This document shows, piece after piece, positions 13,752 through 22,478 of a stretch of DNA of 24,843 bases. The stretch covers positions 16,187 through 41,029 of the forward strand of contig VBJK01000066.1 in NCBI GenBank assembly GCA_005879655.1, written 5' to 3'. The notes beneath the pieces are model-generated. The model was not told the origin of the DNA. It made no database searches and saw nothing but the letters and a program-made list of their open reading frames with translations. This DNA is from Chloroflexota bacterium (GTDB taxonomy: Bacteria; Chloroflexota; Ktedonobacteria; Ktedonobacterales; Ktedonobacteraceae). Both the position numbers and the translations under genes were made by a program. Within the stretch, counting starts at the first letter, position 1, and each line of letters starts with the position of its first letter.

Positions 13752-14815
13752 TGCGACGGTCTCAACTAAAAAAAGTTGGTAAGCGTGTCTTACAGATTAG
13801 CTTGCTTGTGCTGGTCGTTGTGATGGTCTTGAACTATGTGAGAGGCAATTGGGATAAGCTGGCTACATATCAATTTCAGTTGAACCTCTGGCTTCTTGCA
13901 CTTTCTTTTCTGGGTTTTCTCCTGCAAGAACTCTCGTATGGCCTGATCTGGCGCGCTGTCTTGCTGCGCCTGGGTTCGCGCCTGGATCTACGCGTATCTT
14001 TACGCATCTACCTGGCATCAGAATTTGTCCGTTATATTCCAGGTAATGTCTGGCATGTGTTGACACGCATTCTGTGGGTTAGTAAGTATGGTGTTGCCCG
14101 TCCAGTAGCGTTTGCCAGTATGACGGTTGAGTTGATCACGAAATTGACGGCTGGCGCGCTGGTCTTTGCGCTCAGTCTCTTGTTCTGGAGCGATGCAACA
14201 ACGCTGTTCCGTGGTACGCCAGTGCTAGTTGGCTTGGGCGTATGCTTAATTGTCGGCTTACTGGCTATGCTCTATCCACCTATCCTCACTGGCCTGTTAA
14301 ATAGCGCGTTGCGTCTAGTAAAAAAAGAGCCTGTTAGGCTCTCTCTTCGTTATCGCGATATTCTGCTGGTGACGTTAGCATGGTGCGTTAGCTGGTGCGT
14401 TGCTGGTTGTGCATTCTATGTATTGTTGCTAGCCATTTTTCCAGCTGTGCCACTGTCAGCATTGCCTGTTTGTATCGGCATCTATGCTCTGGCCTGGGAT
14501 ATTGGCTTTATCAGCTTTCTTACCCCCAGTGGGTTAGGCTTTCGTGAGAGCGCTGTTGGCCTGCTGTTCGTGCTCTCATTGCCCACTGTGCCCACAACTG
14601 TCGTGGTGATTATTGCCGCGCTGTCTCGTATCGTTTCTACGGTAGCCGAACTGGTCTGTGTGAGCATTGCTTATGCTAGTGGAGGAAGCCAGATACCTGA
14701 GGTGCAACAGGAACATATCTCTTCTTCAGTAGGTGAGACGGAGGCTGAGGCGAAAACGCTTGCGGCGACTGATGGTGAGGCACCTGTAACTATGCAAGGA
14801 GTGTATGATCAGTGA
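13751..14815 (+). CDS. LPG-synthase-type (PF03706) integral membrane protein, flippase-like
   Basis: A 354-residue multi-spanning protein of the lysylphosphatidylglycerol-synthase transmembrane family (AglD/YbhN-like). It shows roughly eight hydrophobic helices, the conserved EFVRYIPGNVWHV motif near residue 90, and the FLTPSGLGFRESAVG motif (around 256-270). A charged cytoplasmic tail ends the protein. Such proteins are linked to lipid translocation or to glycosyltransferase partners in bacteria and archaea. It begins with TAATG overlap to the glycosyltransferase stop and ends overlapping the DUF2079 gene, so the three are translated as a block. A role in moving the lipid-linked sugar across the membrane is inference from this context. 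Confidence 0.88.
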   Translation: MRRSQLKKVGKRVLQISLLVLVVVMVLNYVRGNWDKLATYQFQLNLWLLALSFLGFLLQELSYGLIWRAVLLRLGSRLDLRVSLRIYLASEFVRYIPGNVWHVLTRILWVSKYGVARPVAFASMTVELITKLTAGALVFALSLLFWSDATTLFRGTPVLVGLGVCLIVGLLAMLYPPILTGLLNSALRLVKKEPVRLSLRYRDILLVTLAWCVSWCVAGCAFYVLLLAIFPAVPLSALPVCIGIYALAWDIGFISFLTPSGLGFRESAVGLLFVLSLPTVPTTVVVIIAALSRIVSTVAELVCVSIAYASGGSQIPEVQQEHISSSVGETEAEAKTLAATDGEAPVTMQGVYDQ

Positions 14816-17037
14816 TGAAAGCTGTGTGGAAGAAACGCTTCTCCATCTTACTCAACAGGCTTTACCTTTATCCAGAGCCAGAGCCATTACCACACATGTG
14901 GTTGTTCTGGCTCGCTACAGGATTAGTGACGTTGGCTGTTGTGGTATTTTGCAGTTATTTTATCCTCTATTTGACTGGTCAGCACGACGCCATCCAAACC
15001 AATGCAGAAGATCTGGGTATTATGGATCAGGCGATCTGGAATACTGTGCATGGCAACATGTTACATCAAACTGTCTGCAATATTATCCATGATACAAATT
15101 GTTACTCAAACGCTGGCATTACTCGTTTTGCTATCCATGTCGAGCCAATTCTCTTTCCTATTTCGTTGCTCTATTACCTCTTGCCTAATCCTAAGACGCT
15201 TATAGTTCTACAGATAATAGTGGTTGGTCTTGGCGCGTATCCCGCATTTTGGTTAGCGCGTTTACGCTTGCGCAATGATCTCATAGCTGTACCTATAGCC
15301 GTGCTCTACTTGTTATACCCAGCGCAGCAACAAGCTATCGTGTTTGATTTTCATGCTGTTACTTTAACTGCATCTTTACTTTTCTTTATGCTCTATTTTA
15401 TGTATACACGTCGTACAGCATGGATTTTTATTTTTGCAGTTCTTGCTATGGCTTGTAAAGAAGAAATACCGATCCTTATTGTCATGCTTGGCGTCTGGTC
15501 TATGATTTTTCAACAGCGTTGGCGTACAGGACTAGCTCTTATCATACTGGGTGGCGTTTGGGCGAGCGCCAATTTTCTTTTCATTGTGCCTCATTTCAGT
15601 CCAACGGGCAAGCCGTTGCTGGTCGGTCGTTATGCAGACCTGGGAAAAGGCCCACTAGCGATTATCTCAAATATTGTATTGCACCCAGGCAGCTTCGTGC
15701 GCAATTATATCCTTGAACATGATCGTTTCACCTATTTGCGCACACTCTTCGCACCTGCTGCTTATTTGCCGCTGCTGGCTCCGTGGGTCTTATTGCTAGC
15801 GCTTCCCACATTGGCGATCAACATGCTTTCTTCTTACCCGCAGATGTATAGTGGGCAGTTTCAGTATAGCGCTGAGATTGTGCCAGTACTCATCTTTGCA
15901 GCAATTGAAGCGTTAGTGGTAATACGCTGGTTTATACGATTTGTGATAGTGCGCTGGAAGCGACGAGCGATAGTGAATGTCAGCAGCGAGAGCGCTTGGC
16001 TCCTTAGCGCTGACTGGCAACCAGTGCGCTTGGTGCAGACGAATTTACTGCTAGCGTTGCTTGCTCTTATGCTCTTTTTTTCTTTACGAGCTGATTACTA
16101 CTTTCATGGTCATTTGCCATTTTCTCAGGGATTTTCCTGGCCGAGCGTGACTGCCCATGCCTTACAGGCACAACATTTTATCAACATGATCCCGCCAACT
16201 GCTTCGGTTTCAGCACAAAGCAAGTTAGTACCTCAGATTAGCCATAGAGAGTCTATCTATCTCTTTCCTTATCAGAGGGATGAGGTCGAGTACATCTTTT
16301 TGGATGTCACTAGCGATATTTATCCTTACTATACTACGAGTACTTATGTTGAGGATGTGAAGAGCCTCTTGTTAGGGGGCAAGCATACGGTAGTGGCAGC
16401 TCAGGATGGCTATCTCTTGCTCAAGCGGGATAGTGCTCACGCAACCCCAACTGCTACGGGGACGCTTGATCCAACGCATATACTGGTTGTAGCACCGCAT
16501 TTGCCAGAGAGCTTCTGTTCATACATCTATGCCGCACCACAAGAGGTGGTTCATCCACTTGACGTGACCTTTACTGGTAAGGATGGCAGTCTGGATCTCG
16601 TAGGATTTGATGTAAGGGCACCAGATACTTTTCACTATCTTTCGGATTATATGTCCATCACAACGTATTGGCATGTAGTTACGCCAATCTCTACAGCACT
16701 TATACCTGTATTTTTCTTAAATGGGCAAGACCAAAAGGAGTATTTTGCCAGTAATGATGTACCGACTATTTTCTGGTGCCAGACGAATGTGTGGAAGCCA
16801 GGGATGGTAGTAAAAATAACGACGCGTGTTTTTGGATTGCAGAGGCTTCCAGTTCCCAAGGGGCTAGCCTATATGTCAGTTGCTCTTTTGCCCTTCACCC
16901 CGGCATCGGGTACAATGGTAAATGTGGGGCCAATAGAGGCAAGGCTTCCTGTCCATATGGTGAATGCACCAAAGATAATCTCTGTTTTGCGAGATGTGAA
17001 TGCTGTGCAATTAATGCCAATGAATCTTGTTCCATAA
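14812..17037 (+). CDS. DUF2079 membrane protein, probable lipid-linked-sugar glycosyltransferase
   Basis: A protein of 741 residues. The N-terminal half has about ten transmembrane helices with the DUF2079 (PF09852) signature: an extracytoplasmic loop (TNAEDLGIMDQAIWNT, then FAIHVEPILFPISLLYYLLP), FDFHAVTLTASLLF and CKEEIPILI. The layout is that of GT-C enzymes, which use polyprenyl-phosphate sugars outside the membrane. The C-terminal 310 residues are soluble and beta-rich, probably exported. GTG 14812 has AAGGAG about 10 bases upstream; ATG 14815 is the alternative, and either overlaps the previous stop. Together with the two genes before it this forms a sugar-lipid synthesis, translocation and transfer set. 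Target glycan or protein unknown. Confidence 0.87.
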   Translation: MMKAVWKKRFSILLNRLYLYPEPEPLPHMWLFWLATGLVTLAVVVFCSYFILYLTGQHDAIQTNAEDLGIMDQAIWNTVHGNMLHQTVCNIIHDTNCYSNAGITRFAIHVEPILFPISLLYYLLPNPKTLIVLQIIVVGLGAYPAFWLARLRLRNDLIAVPIAVLYLLYPAQQQAIVFDFHAVTLTASLLFFMLYFMYTRRTAWIFIFAVLAMACKEEIPILIVMLGVWSMIFQQRWRTGLALIILGGVWASANFLFIVPHFSPTGKPLLVGRYADLGKGPLAIISNIVLHPGSFVRNYILEHDRFTYLRTLFAPAAYLPLLAPWVLLLALPTLAINMLSSYPQMYSGQFQYSAEIVPVLIFAAIEALVVIRWFIRFVIVRWKRRAIVNVSSESAWLLSADWQPVRLVQTNLLLALLALMLFFSLRADYYFHGHLPFSQGFSWPSVTAHALQAQHFINMIPPTASVSAQSKLVPQISHRESIYLFPYQRDEVEYIFLDVTSDIYPYYTTSTYVEDVKSLLLGGKHTVVAAQDGYLLLKRDSAHATPTATGTLDPTHILVVAPHLPESFCSYIYAAPQEVVHPLDVTFTGKDGSLDLVGFDVRAPDTFHYLSDYMSITTYWHVVTPISTALIPVFFLNGQDQKEYFASNDVPTIFWCQTNVWKPGMVVKITTRVFGLQRLPVPKGLAYMSVALLPFTPASGTMVNVGPIEARLPVHMVNAPKIISVLRDVNAVQLMPMNLVP

Positions 17038-17059
17038 TCTGAAGGAGCACAAACTTACT

Positions 17060-17119
17060 ATGTTGGTATCTTTACTCAAAAATGAAAGAGGATTATTGTG
17101 GCGATGGGGATCTATTTAG
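17060..17119 (+). CDS. Possible 19-residue upstream ORF
   Basis: ATG 17060, preceded by GAAGGAG 13 bases upstream, opens a 19-codon ORF (MLVSLLKNERGLLWRWGSI) that ends inside the start of the 443-residue gene. It could be a leader that tunes translation of that gene. It may also be chance; the SD spacing is long and nothing supports a protein role. Confidence 0.25.
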   Translation: MLVSLLKNERGLLWRWGSI

Positions 17120-18429
17120 GCCAGCTGCCACCGGCAGAGATTGCGCGTTTAAAGGCTGAGCTAGCGGAAACATTGATCGCAAATTTCTGTTACCCGCGTT
17201 TTTTTGACCCTCGCACGCAGTCTTTGCGTATGCGTCCGGTTGATCGTGCTAAGCGTCAGGAGGTCTGGCTCTTCCTAAGCTCGTTCGATTTCACTGCCTG
17301 GAGTCGTATAGATCTGACATCTCCTGAGTTACAAATGTACATTGAGCGTCTCTTCATTCAATTTGTACAACGCAATCGCAACTTTTTTGGGGAGCAGGGA
17401 CGCCGCAGGATGTCGGATATACGGATGCTCATTAGCACAAATGCTACGTCGGTTTGTCAAGGGTTGCGCAACCATATCACGGGACAGCGGCAAGGAGGAT
17501 CTGCCTTTGGAAGTCCTCGTTCGGTTGTATCCTGGTCTACGCCTGGTGCTAATGGCCGCTCAGAGCCGACATGGGAACAGATTGCTACGTCAACAATGTT
17601 CTTGCAACAGCAGATACAGGAGTGGCGCGGTGAGGTAAAGCCAGCTCCTGTGAACGACGGACGTGCTACAAGTGGCAATGCAGTGCGCGGAACCGCTCCG
17701 CATCGTCCGTCTTCAGCTATTGGTAACGGCAGTAATGGAGAGGCTCTACTATCACAGGTAGCGTCGGCCACCCCAGCTTTACAACGTGGCGCTACATCTC
17801 CTTTACAAGGATCTAAGGCACCAGCAACTGCGAAGCCAGCTGCTACAGCGCCTACTACAGCTACCTATAGAGCGGGAACATCTGCTAATGCGATTAGCTC
17901 TTCTCCTGCTGCTAGACCAAGTACTGTTACTACACCTGAACCTGCCGTTCATAATACAGCTACTCCAACTTTACCGTTGTCGCCAGAAAAACCACATGAA
18001 AAGACAAGTGCGCCTCCATCTACTAATGCAGATGGGGTACAAGCTGCTGCGGCAACATCTGCTTTGCAAACGCGCAATGTGCCACAAACTATACCTGCGC
18101 AGCATTCTACGAGCGGATTTGCTGCTAATCAACGCGAAGCCTCGATGCTGACTGTCGCTGAAGAAGATCTCGCCATTTTTGAACAGATGCGTCATCAGCT
18201 CATGCTATGGTTGCGTGTGGAAACTGTGCGCGCAGGACTAGATCTCGCTAGTCAAAGCCCCTCTCAACTGCTTGAGTTATTGCGTCAGCAGGGAACTTTT
18301 GATGAGACCCGTTTACAGGTTATTTCAAGCTTGCTTAATTTATCCAATCAGGTTGTTAAGACTCGTCAGGTGACTATGATGGATTACAGGCAAGCTTTGA
18401 TGTTCTACTTGATGCATACGCGTCTCTAG
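17098..18429 (+). CDS. Unrecognised two-domain protein with long Ala/Pro/Ser/Thr linker
   Basis: I do not recognise this 443-residue protein. It has a conserved-looking N-terminal domain (about residues 1-178), with PPAEIARLKAELAETLIANF, CYPRFFDPRTQSLRMRPVDR and WSRIDLTSPELQMYIERLFI. A low-complexity linker of about 165 residues (Ala, Pro, Ser, Thr) follows, then a helical C-terminal domain (about 348-443) with EEDLAIFEQMRHQLMLWLRV and MMDYRQALMFYLMHTRL. There is no signal peptide or transmembrane helix, so it is probably cytoplasmic. GTG 17098 has AGAGGA 6-7 bases upstream; ATG 17104 is a less well spaced alternative. It lies 60 bases after the DUF2079 gene and could share its transcript. 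It is convergent with mfd. Confidence 0.75.
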   Translation: MAMGIYLGQLPPAEIARLKAELAETLIANFCYPRFFDPRTQSLRMRPVDRAKRQEVWLFLSSFDFTAWSRIDLTSPELQMYIERLFIQFVQRNRNFFGEQGRRRMSDIRMLISTNATSVCQGLRNHITGQRQGGSAFGSPRSVVSWSTPGANGRSEPTWEQIATSTMFLQQQIQEWRGEVKPAPVNDGRATSGNAVRGTAPHRPSSAIGNGSNGEALLSQVASATPALQRGATSPLQGSKAPATAKPAATAPTTATYRAGTSANAISSSPAARPSTVTTPEPAVHNTATPTLPLSPEKPHEKTSAPPSTNADGVQAAAATSALQTRNVPQTIPAQHSTSGFAANQREASMLTVAEEDLAIFEQMRHQLMLWLRVETVRAGLDLASQSPSQLLELLRQQGTFDETRLQVISSLLNLSNQVVKTRQVTMMDYRQALMFYLMHTRL

Positions 18430-18437
18430 TGCAGAAT

Positions 18438-18636
18438 CCCAAAACACTTTGGGGTATGGGACAATTTGGGCACACCCCAAACCCCGCCAGGCTGGCTTTG
18501 CCCCCTGGACCCCCATACTCCCTCTCTTGTTTCTGCACCCGTGCACAACCCCAAAACCCCTGGGTATAGGACAATTTGGGGTCTCCCCAAACCCCGCCAG
18601 GGGGGCTTTGCCCCCTGGACCCCCACTCCCTCTCTG
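18438..18636. repeat. Two tandem copies of a ~110-bp GC-rich palindromic repeat between convergent genes
   Basis: Copy 1 (18438-18528) and copy 2 (18548-18636) are offset by 110 bases and share ACAATTTGGG, ACCCCGCCAG, CTTTGCCCCCTGGACCCCCA and CTCCCTCTCT. Copy 2 contains a perfect stem CCAGGGGG-GCTTTG-CCCCCTGG (18597-18618); in copy 1 the stem is interrupted. Several shorter CCCAAA/TTTGGGG pairs occur as well. It fills the gap between the 443-residue gene and mfd and probably also terminates both transcripts. Confidence 0.9.
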
Positions 18637-18651
18637 GCAATGGATGATGTT

Positions 18652-21600
18652 TTATGCGGTGGATGAGGCAGTTGCCGTAATCGCAGGCAGTAGCTCGCGT
18701 AATTGCTCCAGCCAGTTAGACCCAAGTAGTCGCTGTGGAATGCGGATCACGCCTTGTTGTACTTGTGCTTCGTTGCGGAAACGCCGGTAGAGAGCAATAC
18801 GATTAGGCGTTACACTGCGCTTCACGATTAATATAAAGGCATTCTCTTTAACAGTGATGGATTCAAAGCCCAGTTGCGCCGCTTCAACCTTTAAGCGTAC
18901 TATTGCGAGGAGATTCTGTACTGGTTTAGAGAGTGCCCCAAAGCGATCACTCATTTCGGCTGCCATTGCTTCAACTTGCTCAGGTTGGCTCAGGTTGGCT
19001 AGGCGTTGATAAAAGTTGACTTTGAGCGCACGATCGCCGATAAATTCGTCTGGTAGGTACGCATCGAGGGGCAGATCGACGCTAATGCTGGGTGCTCCTG
19101 TTTCGATCTGCTTGCCTTGCAGTTCCTGTACTGCCTCGGCTAGTAGCTTGCAATAAAGATCAAAACCAACGGAGTTCATAAAGCCCGATTGTTCTGCGCC
19201 AAGTAAGTTACCCGCTCCACGAATCTCTAAATCCTTCATCGCTATGCGGAAGCCAGCTCCCAATTCTGTTGCTTCAAAGATGGCACGTAGGCGCTTTTCC
19301 TGGATGGGCGTCAGCTTCGAGTCTTTATTGTACAAGAAGTAGGCATATGCCTGGTGCGTTGCTCTTCCCACACGTCCACGGAGCTGGTAGAGCTGTGAGA
19401 GGCCGAAGTAGGCTGCGTTATTGACAATGATCGTGTTGGCATTCGGAATATCCAGACCATTTTCGATAATAGTCGTAGAGACGAGGACATCGTATTCCCC
19501 ACTGGTAAATCTCATCATCACTTTTTCGAGCTGTTCTTCGTTCATCTGTCCATGCCCAACGGTAATGCGCGCCTCTGGAAGCAGCTTTTGTAGCTTCTGC
19601 GCTATCATTTGGATACCCTGCACGCGGTTATGGACAAAGAAGACCTGGCCTCCGCGATCAATCTCGCGCAAAATGGCTTCTCGGATGAGGTTTTCGTCGA
19701 ATTCGCGTATCGTTGTGCGAATGGGCAGACGCTCCTGTGGGGGTGTTTCGATCACGCTCATGTCGCGCAGATTAACGAGTGACATGTGCAGTGTACGCGG
19801 GATAGGCGTGGCGGTCATGGTCAGTACATCAATTTCACTGCGCATTTGTTTGAGTCGCTCTTTGTGCACAACACCGAAGCGTTGCTCTTCGTCTACAATC
19901 AGGAGTCCGAGATTGAAGAAGACAACGTCTTTTTGTAAGAGGCGATGGGTGCCAATGACGATATCGACTTTGCCAAAGGCCAGGTCCTCCAGCACTTGCT
20001 TCTGTTCTTTGTCCGAACGGAAGCGGCTCAGCAGTTCCACACGTACCGGATAGGCTTTTAGCCGTTCTTTGAAATTATTGTAGTGCTGTAATGCTAGTAC
20101 GGTGGTCGGGACGAGTACGGCGACCTGGCGTTCGTCAAGTACAGCTTTGAAGGCGGCACGCAGCGCGACCTCAGTTTTACCATAGCCGACATCTCCGCAA
20201 ACGAGGCGATCCATGGGGCGAGGAAGTTCCATATCAGCTTTCACTTCTGCTATCGTACGGGCTTGGTCTGGCGTTTCTTCATAGGGGAACCCATCCTCCA
20301 GCTCTTGTAGCCAGGGCTGTTCTGCGTCCGGTGGATAAGGATGTCCCTTGGCAGCTTCGCGGGCACTATACAGGCGTAGCAGGTCGCGTGCAATATCCTG
20401 GACGCTCTCCTTGACTCTTGCTTTAGCACGCGTCCATTCTGTTGTGCCCAGCTTGCTCAGCGCTGGCACAGATTCCCCCATGCTAATATAGCGTGTGATG
20501 CGGTCAAGCTGATCAGTGGGAATGTAGAGTTTATCCGTACCGGCATAATGGATAAGCAGGTACTCGCGTTCAACGCCGGTCAAATTCATTTTGACCAGTC
20601 CTTCAAAGCGTCCAATGCCATGTTCCTGGTGCACCACGTAGTCCCCTGGATTAACCTCTGCTAGGAAGGAGGCAGGTGTGATCGGCTTGCGCCGCTGTAC
20701 ACCGCGCCGTTTGGACCAGCCGAATACTTCGGTGTCTGTATAGACATACAGTGCCAGCGTACGGGCTTGCCAACCCTCCGCCATCTGGCCCTGAATCAGC
20801 GTCAGAGTGCCAGCCTCTGGTAATGTATTGATGTGCGTACCGGGACTGACATGGATAGTTGCATCCTGTAATATGCTTTCATCACCCAGCACTTCAGCCA
20901 TACGTCGCGCCTGGGCGGTCACTATAACGATGCGGTCTCGGTTGTCGAGTGCTTTACGGCAATCCTGCACAAATGCACGCAGTCGTCCGCCATAGGAGTT
21001 AGCGCTGCTAAAAGGTGGGACCAGATGTTCAGTGCCACCATGTTGGCGTACGTCAAATTCACCTTCAGCGGTTGAGAGGATATCAGCAAAACGTAGTTGA
21101 CGGACTTGTGTTATTTTTGGTTCTATCTGACTCCAAGGAATATGAGCATTGCGCAAGTGTGCTGGATTCTCACGCTCTCGCTCATGATACTCTTTAATCT
21201 CCTGTGCCTGCGCATCGAGTTCGGCGATATGGTTCTGGATGCTGGCCGGATTATCGAGGATGAGCAGTCCATTGCGGGGCAAGTAATCTATCACGGTCGC
21301 CTGTTCGTGCAAATACGGCATGTAAAAGGCGATATCATCGAATGAGCGGCGCTGGCGTAATGCTTCCAGATCCTGTTGCCAACGCTCTTCGGCATCGCGA
21401 TGCAGGATCTTGCTATCCAGTTGTTCCAGTTCTTTCACTGCGGCTGGACCACGGACGGGGAGTGCTTCGCGGGCAGGTCCCACGATGCAGGTGTGTATAG
21501 GGTTGAGAGAACGTTGTGTCTCTTGATCAAATGTGCGTAACGATTCGATTTCATCGCCAAAAAATTCGATACGAACTGGACGGGGTAGCGTTGGGGGAAA

Positions 21601-22161
21601 CAGATCTACGATACCGCCACGATGGCTGAATTGGCCAGGCTCCTCTACTTCCGCCACGGGTTTATAGCCGAGATTGTAGAGGTGTTCCAGCATCATGGTC
21701 TGGTCCACCTCCTGGCCAGGCTCTAGAAAGAATAACGAGGTAGCCAGTTCGCGTGGGGGGATGATTAATTGTGTCAGTGCGCGTGCAGAGCAGACGACAA
21801 TAGGAGTACGTTCTCGTTCTACCAGTGCAATCAGGGCTTGCATACGTTGCTGAGTTGTTGATGCATCGCCGATCAGGCGTTCATAGGCCAAGGCATCGCG
21901 ATCGGGCAAATAGAATATATCACTGGGATTCGCTAAGAAAGCTTTCAATGTATCTACCGTTTGTCCGGCCAGTACTTCATCGCTGACGACGATCAGCATT
22001 GGTTGTTTGAGTGTTGCAGAGAGCGTGGCGATGACATATGGACGTGCAGCTTCAGTGATGCCCGTGAGAGATGGTATTCCTTCATTGTGGCGAATTTGTT
22101 CGATCAGGCGGCGATATTCTGGTCTTTGTGCTAATAGTGCAAGTAATCCCTGTAATGTCAC
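18652..22161 (-). CDS. mfd: Transcription-repair coupling factor Mfd
   Basis: Mfd recognises RNA polymerase stalled at DNA damage, displaces it using ATP, and recruits UvrA. The protein of 1169 residues is full length. It has a UvrB-like N-terminal module (HRGGIVDLFPP near residue 180), a CarD-like polymerase-interaction domain (NPGDYVVHQEHGIGRFEG, about 498-560), and a RecG-like translocase with GDVGYGKTE (about 655-663). DEEQRFGV (about 757), TATPIPRTLHMSL, a helicase C domain with QLYQLRGRVGR, and the C-terminal TRCF domain (DLPLDAYLPDEFI) complete it. GTG 22161 is preferred because GGAGG sits 6 bases upstream; an in-frame TTG at 22182 has none. Many ORFs on the opposite strand here are shadows. 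Confidence 0.97.
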   Translation of the reverse strand: MTLQGLLALLAQRPEYRRLIEQIRHNEGIPSLTGITEAARPYVIATLSATLKQPMLIVVSDEVLAGQTVDTLKAFLANPSDIFYLPDRDALAYERLIGDASTTQQRMQALIALVERERTPIVVCSARALTQLIIPPRELATSLFFLEPGQEVDQTMMLEHLYNLGYKPVAEVEEPGQFSHRGGIVDLFPPTLPRPVRIEFFGDEIESLRTFDQETQRSLNPIHTCIVGPAREALPVRGPAAVKELEQLDSKILHRDAEERWQQDLEALRQRRSFDDIAFYMPYLHEQATVIDYLPRNGLLILDNPASIQNHIAELDAQAQEIKEYHERERENPAHLRNAHIPWSQIEPKITQVRQLRFADILSTAEGEFDVRQHGGTEHLVPPFSSANSYGGRLRAFVQDCRKALDNRDRIVIVTAQARRMAEVLGDESILQDATIHVSPGTHINTLPEAGTLTLIQGQMAEGWQARTLALYVYTDTEVFGWSKRRGVQRRKPITPASFLAEVNPGDYVVHQEHGIGRFEGLVKMNLTGVEREYLLIHYAGTDKLYIPTDQLDRITRYISMGESVPALSKLGTTEWTRAKARVKESVQDIARDLLRLYSAREAAKGHPYPPDAEQPWLQELEDGFPYEETPDQARTIAEVKADMELPRPMDRLVCGDVGYGKTEVALRAAFKAVLDERQVAVLVPTTVLALQHYNNFKERLKAYPVRVELLSRFRSDKEQKQVLEDLAFGKVDIVIGTHRLLQKDVVFFNLGLLIVDEEQRFGVVHKERLKQMRSEIDVLTMTATPIPRTLHMSLVNLRDMSVIETPPQERLPIRTTIREFDENLIREAILREIDRGGQVFFVHNRVQGIQMIAQKLQKLLPEARITVGHGQMNEEQLEKVMMRFTSGEYDVLVSTTIIENGLDIPNANTIIVNNAAYFGLSQLYQLRGRVGRATHQAYAYFLYNKDSKLTPIQEKRLRAIFEATELGAGFRIAMKDLEIRGAGNLLGAEQSGFMNSVGFDLYCKLLAEAVQELQGKQIETGAPSISVDLPLDAYLPDEFIGDRALKVNFYQRLANLSQPEQVEAMAAEMSDRFGALSKPVQNLLAIVRLKVEAAQLGFESITVKENAFILIVKRSVTPNRIALYRRFRNEAQVQQGVIRIPQRLLGSNWLEQLRELLPAITATASSTA

Positions 22162-22192
22162 AACATCCTCCAAAAGACACAATACTAAGCGG

Positions 22193-22214
22193 CCCTACGG
22201 GTGTGGACGTAGGG
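22193..22214 (-). other. Hairpin in the mfd leader
   Basis: CCCTACG (22193-22199), an 8-base loop and CGTAGGG (22208-22214) form a stem between the proposed mfd promoter and its start codon, about 32 bases upstream of the GTG. It might influence translation or be incidental; no regulator or riboswitch class is recognised. Confidence 0.35.
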
Positions 22215-22253
22215 GGGGTGGGTAATGGTATTTCTTCCCGCTATACGGCTCTT

Positions 22254-22282
22254 ATCATACCCCACTAGCCGTATCAATGCAA
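22254..22282 (-). promoter_or_regulatory. Promoter for mfd
   Basis: On the minus strand TTGCAT (22282-22277), a 17-base spacer and TATGAT (22259-22254) lie about 95 bases upstream of the mfd start, leaving a leader that contains the 22193-22214 hairpin. Confidence 0.5.
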
Positions 22283-22426
22283 TGCCCGAAGTACATCCGG
22301 TTTTGTCAATTATTGTTGAGGAGAAGAATGCTCCATATTTTATACGATCTATCATCGTCTGCCAGTTGAGTAAGCTCATCATTTCTGCTATTTCTTGGCT
22401 TCTCGTACTTCAAGGAGGACCCCTTT

Positions 22427-22455
22427 TAAACAGGACGGGAGGCACGTGATAAAAT
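22427..22455 (+). promoter_or_regulatory. Promoter for the ABC exporter operon
   Basis: TAAACA (22427-22432), a 17-base spacer and TAAAAT (22450-22455) lie just upstream of the ATPase gene; transcription would begin about 15 bases before the GTG start. The rest of the 22162-22478 gap holds the mfd promoter and leader. Confidence 0.4.
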
Positions 22456-22478
22456 GAGGGAAAAACGGGAGAGCCTGG

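Noticed and set aside
17786..18151. Leu/Gln-rich ORF inside the linker of the 443-residue gene
   Set aside because: An alternate frame of the Ala/Pro/Ser/Thr linker; low complexity explains its openness.
19421..20053. 210-codon plus-strand ORF opposite mfd
   Set aside because: Ser/Arg-rich shadow of the conserved Mfd helicase region; no start signals.
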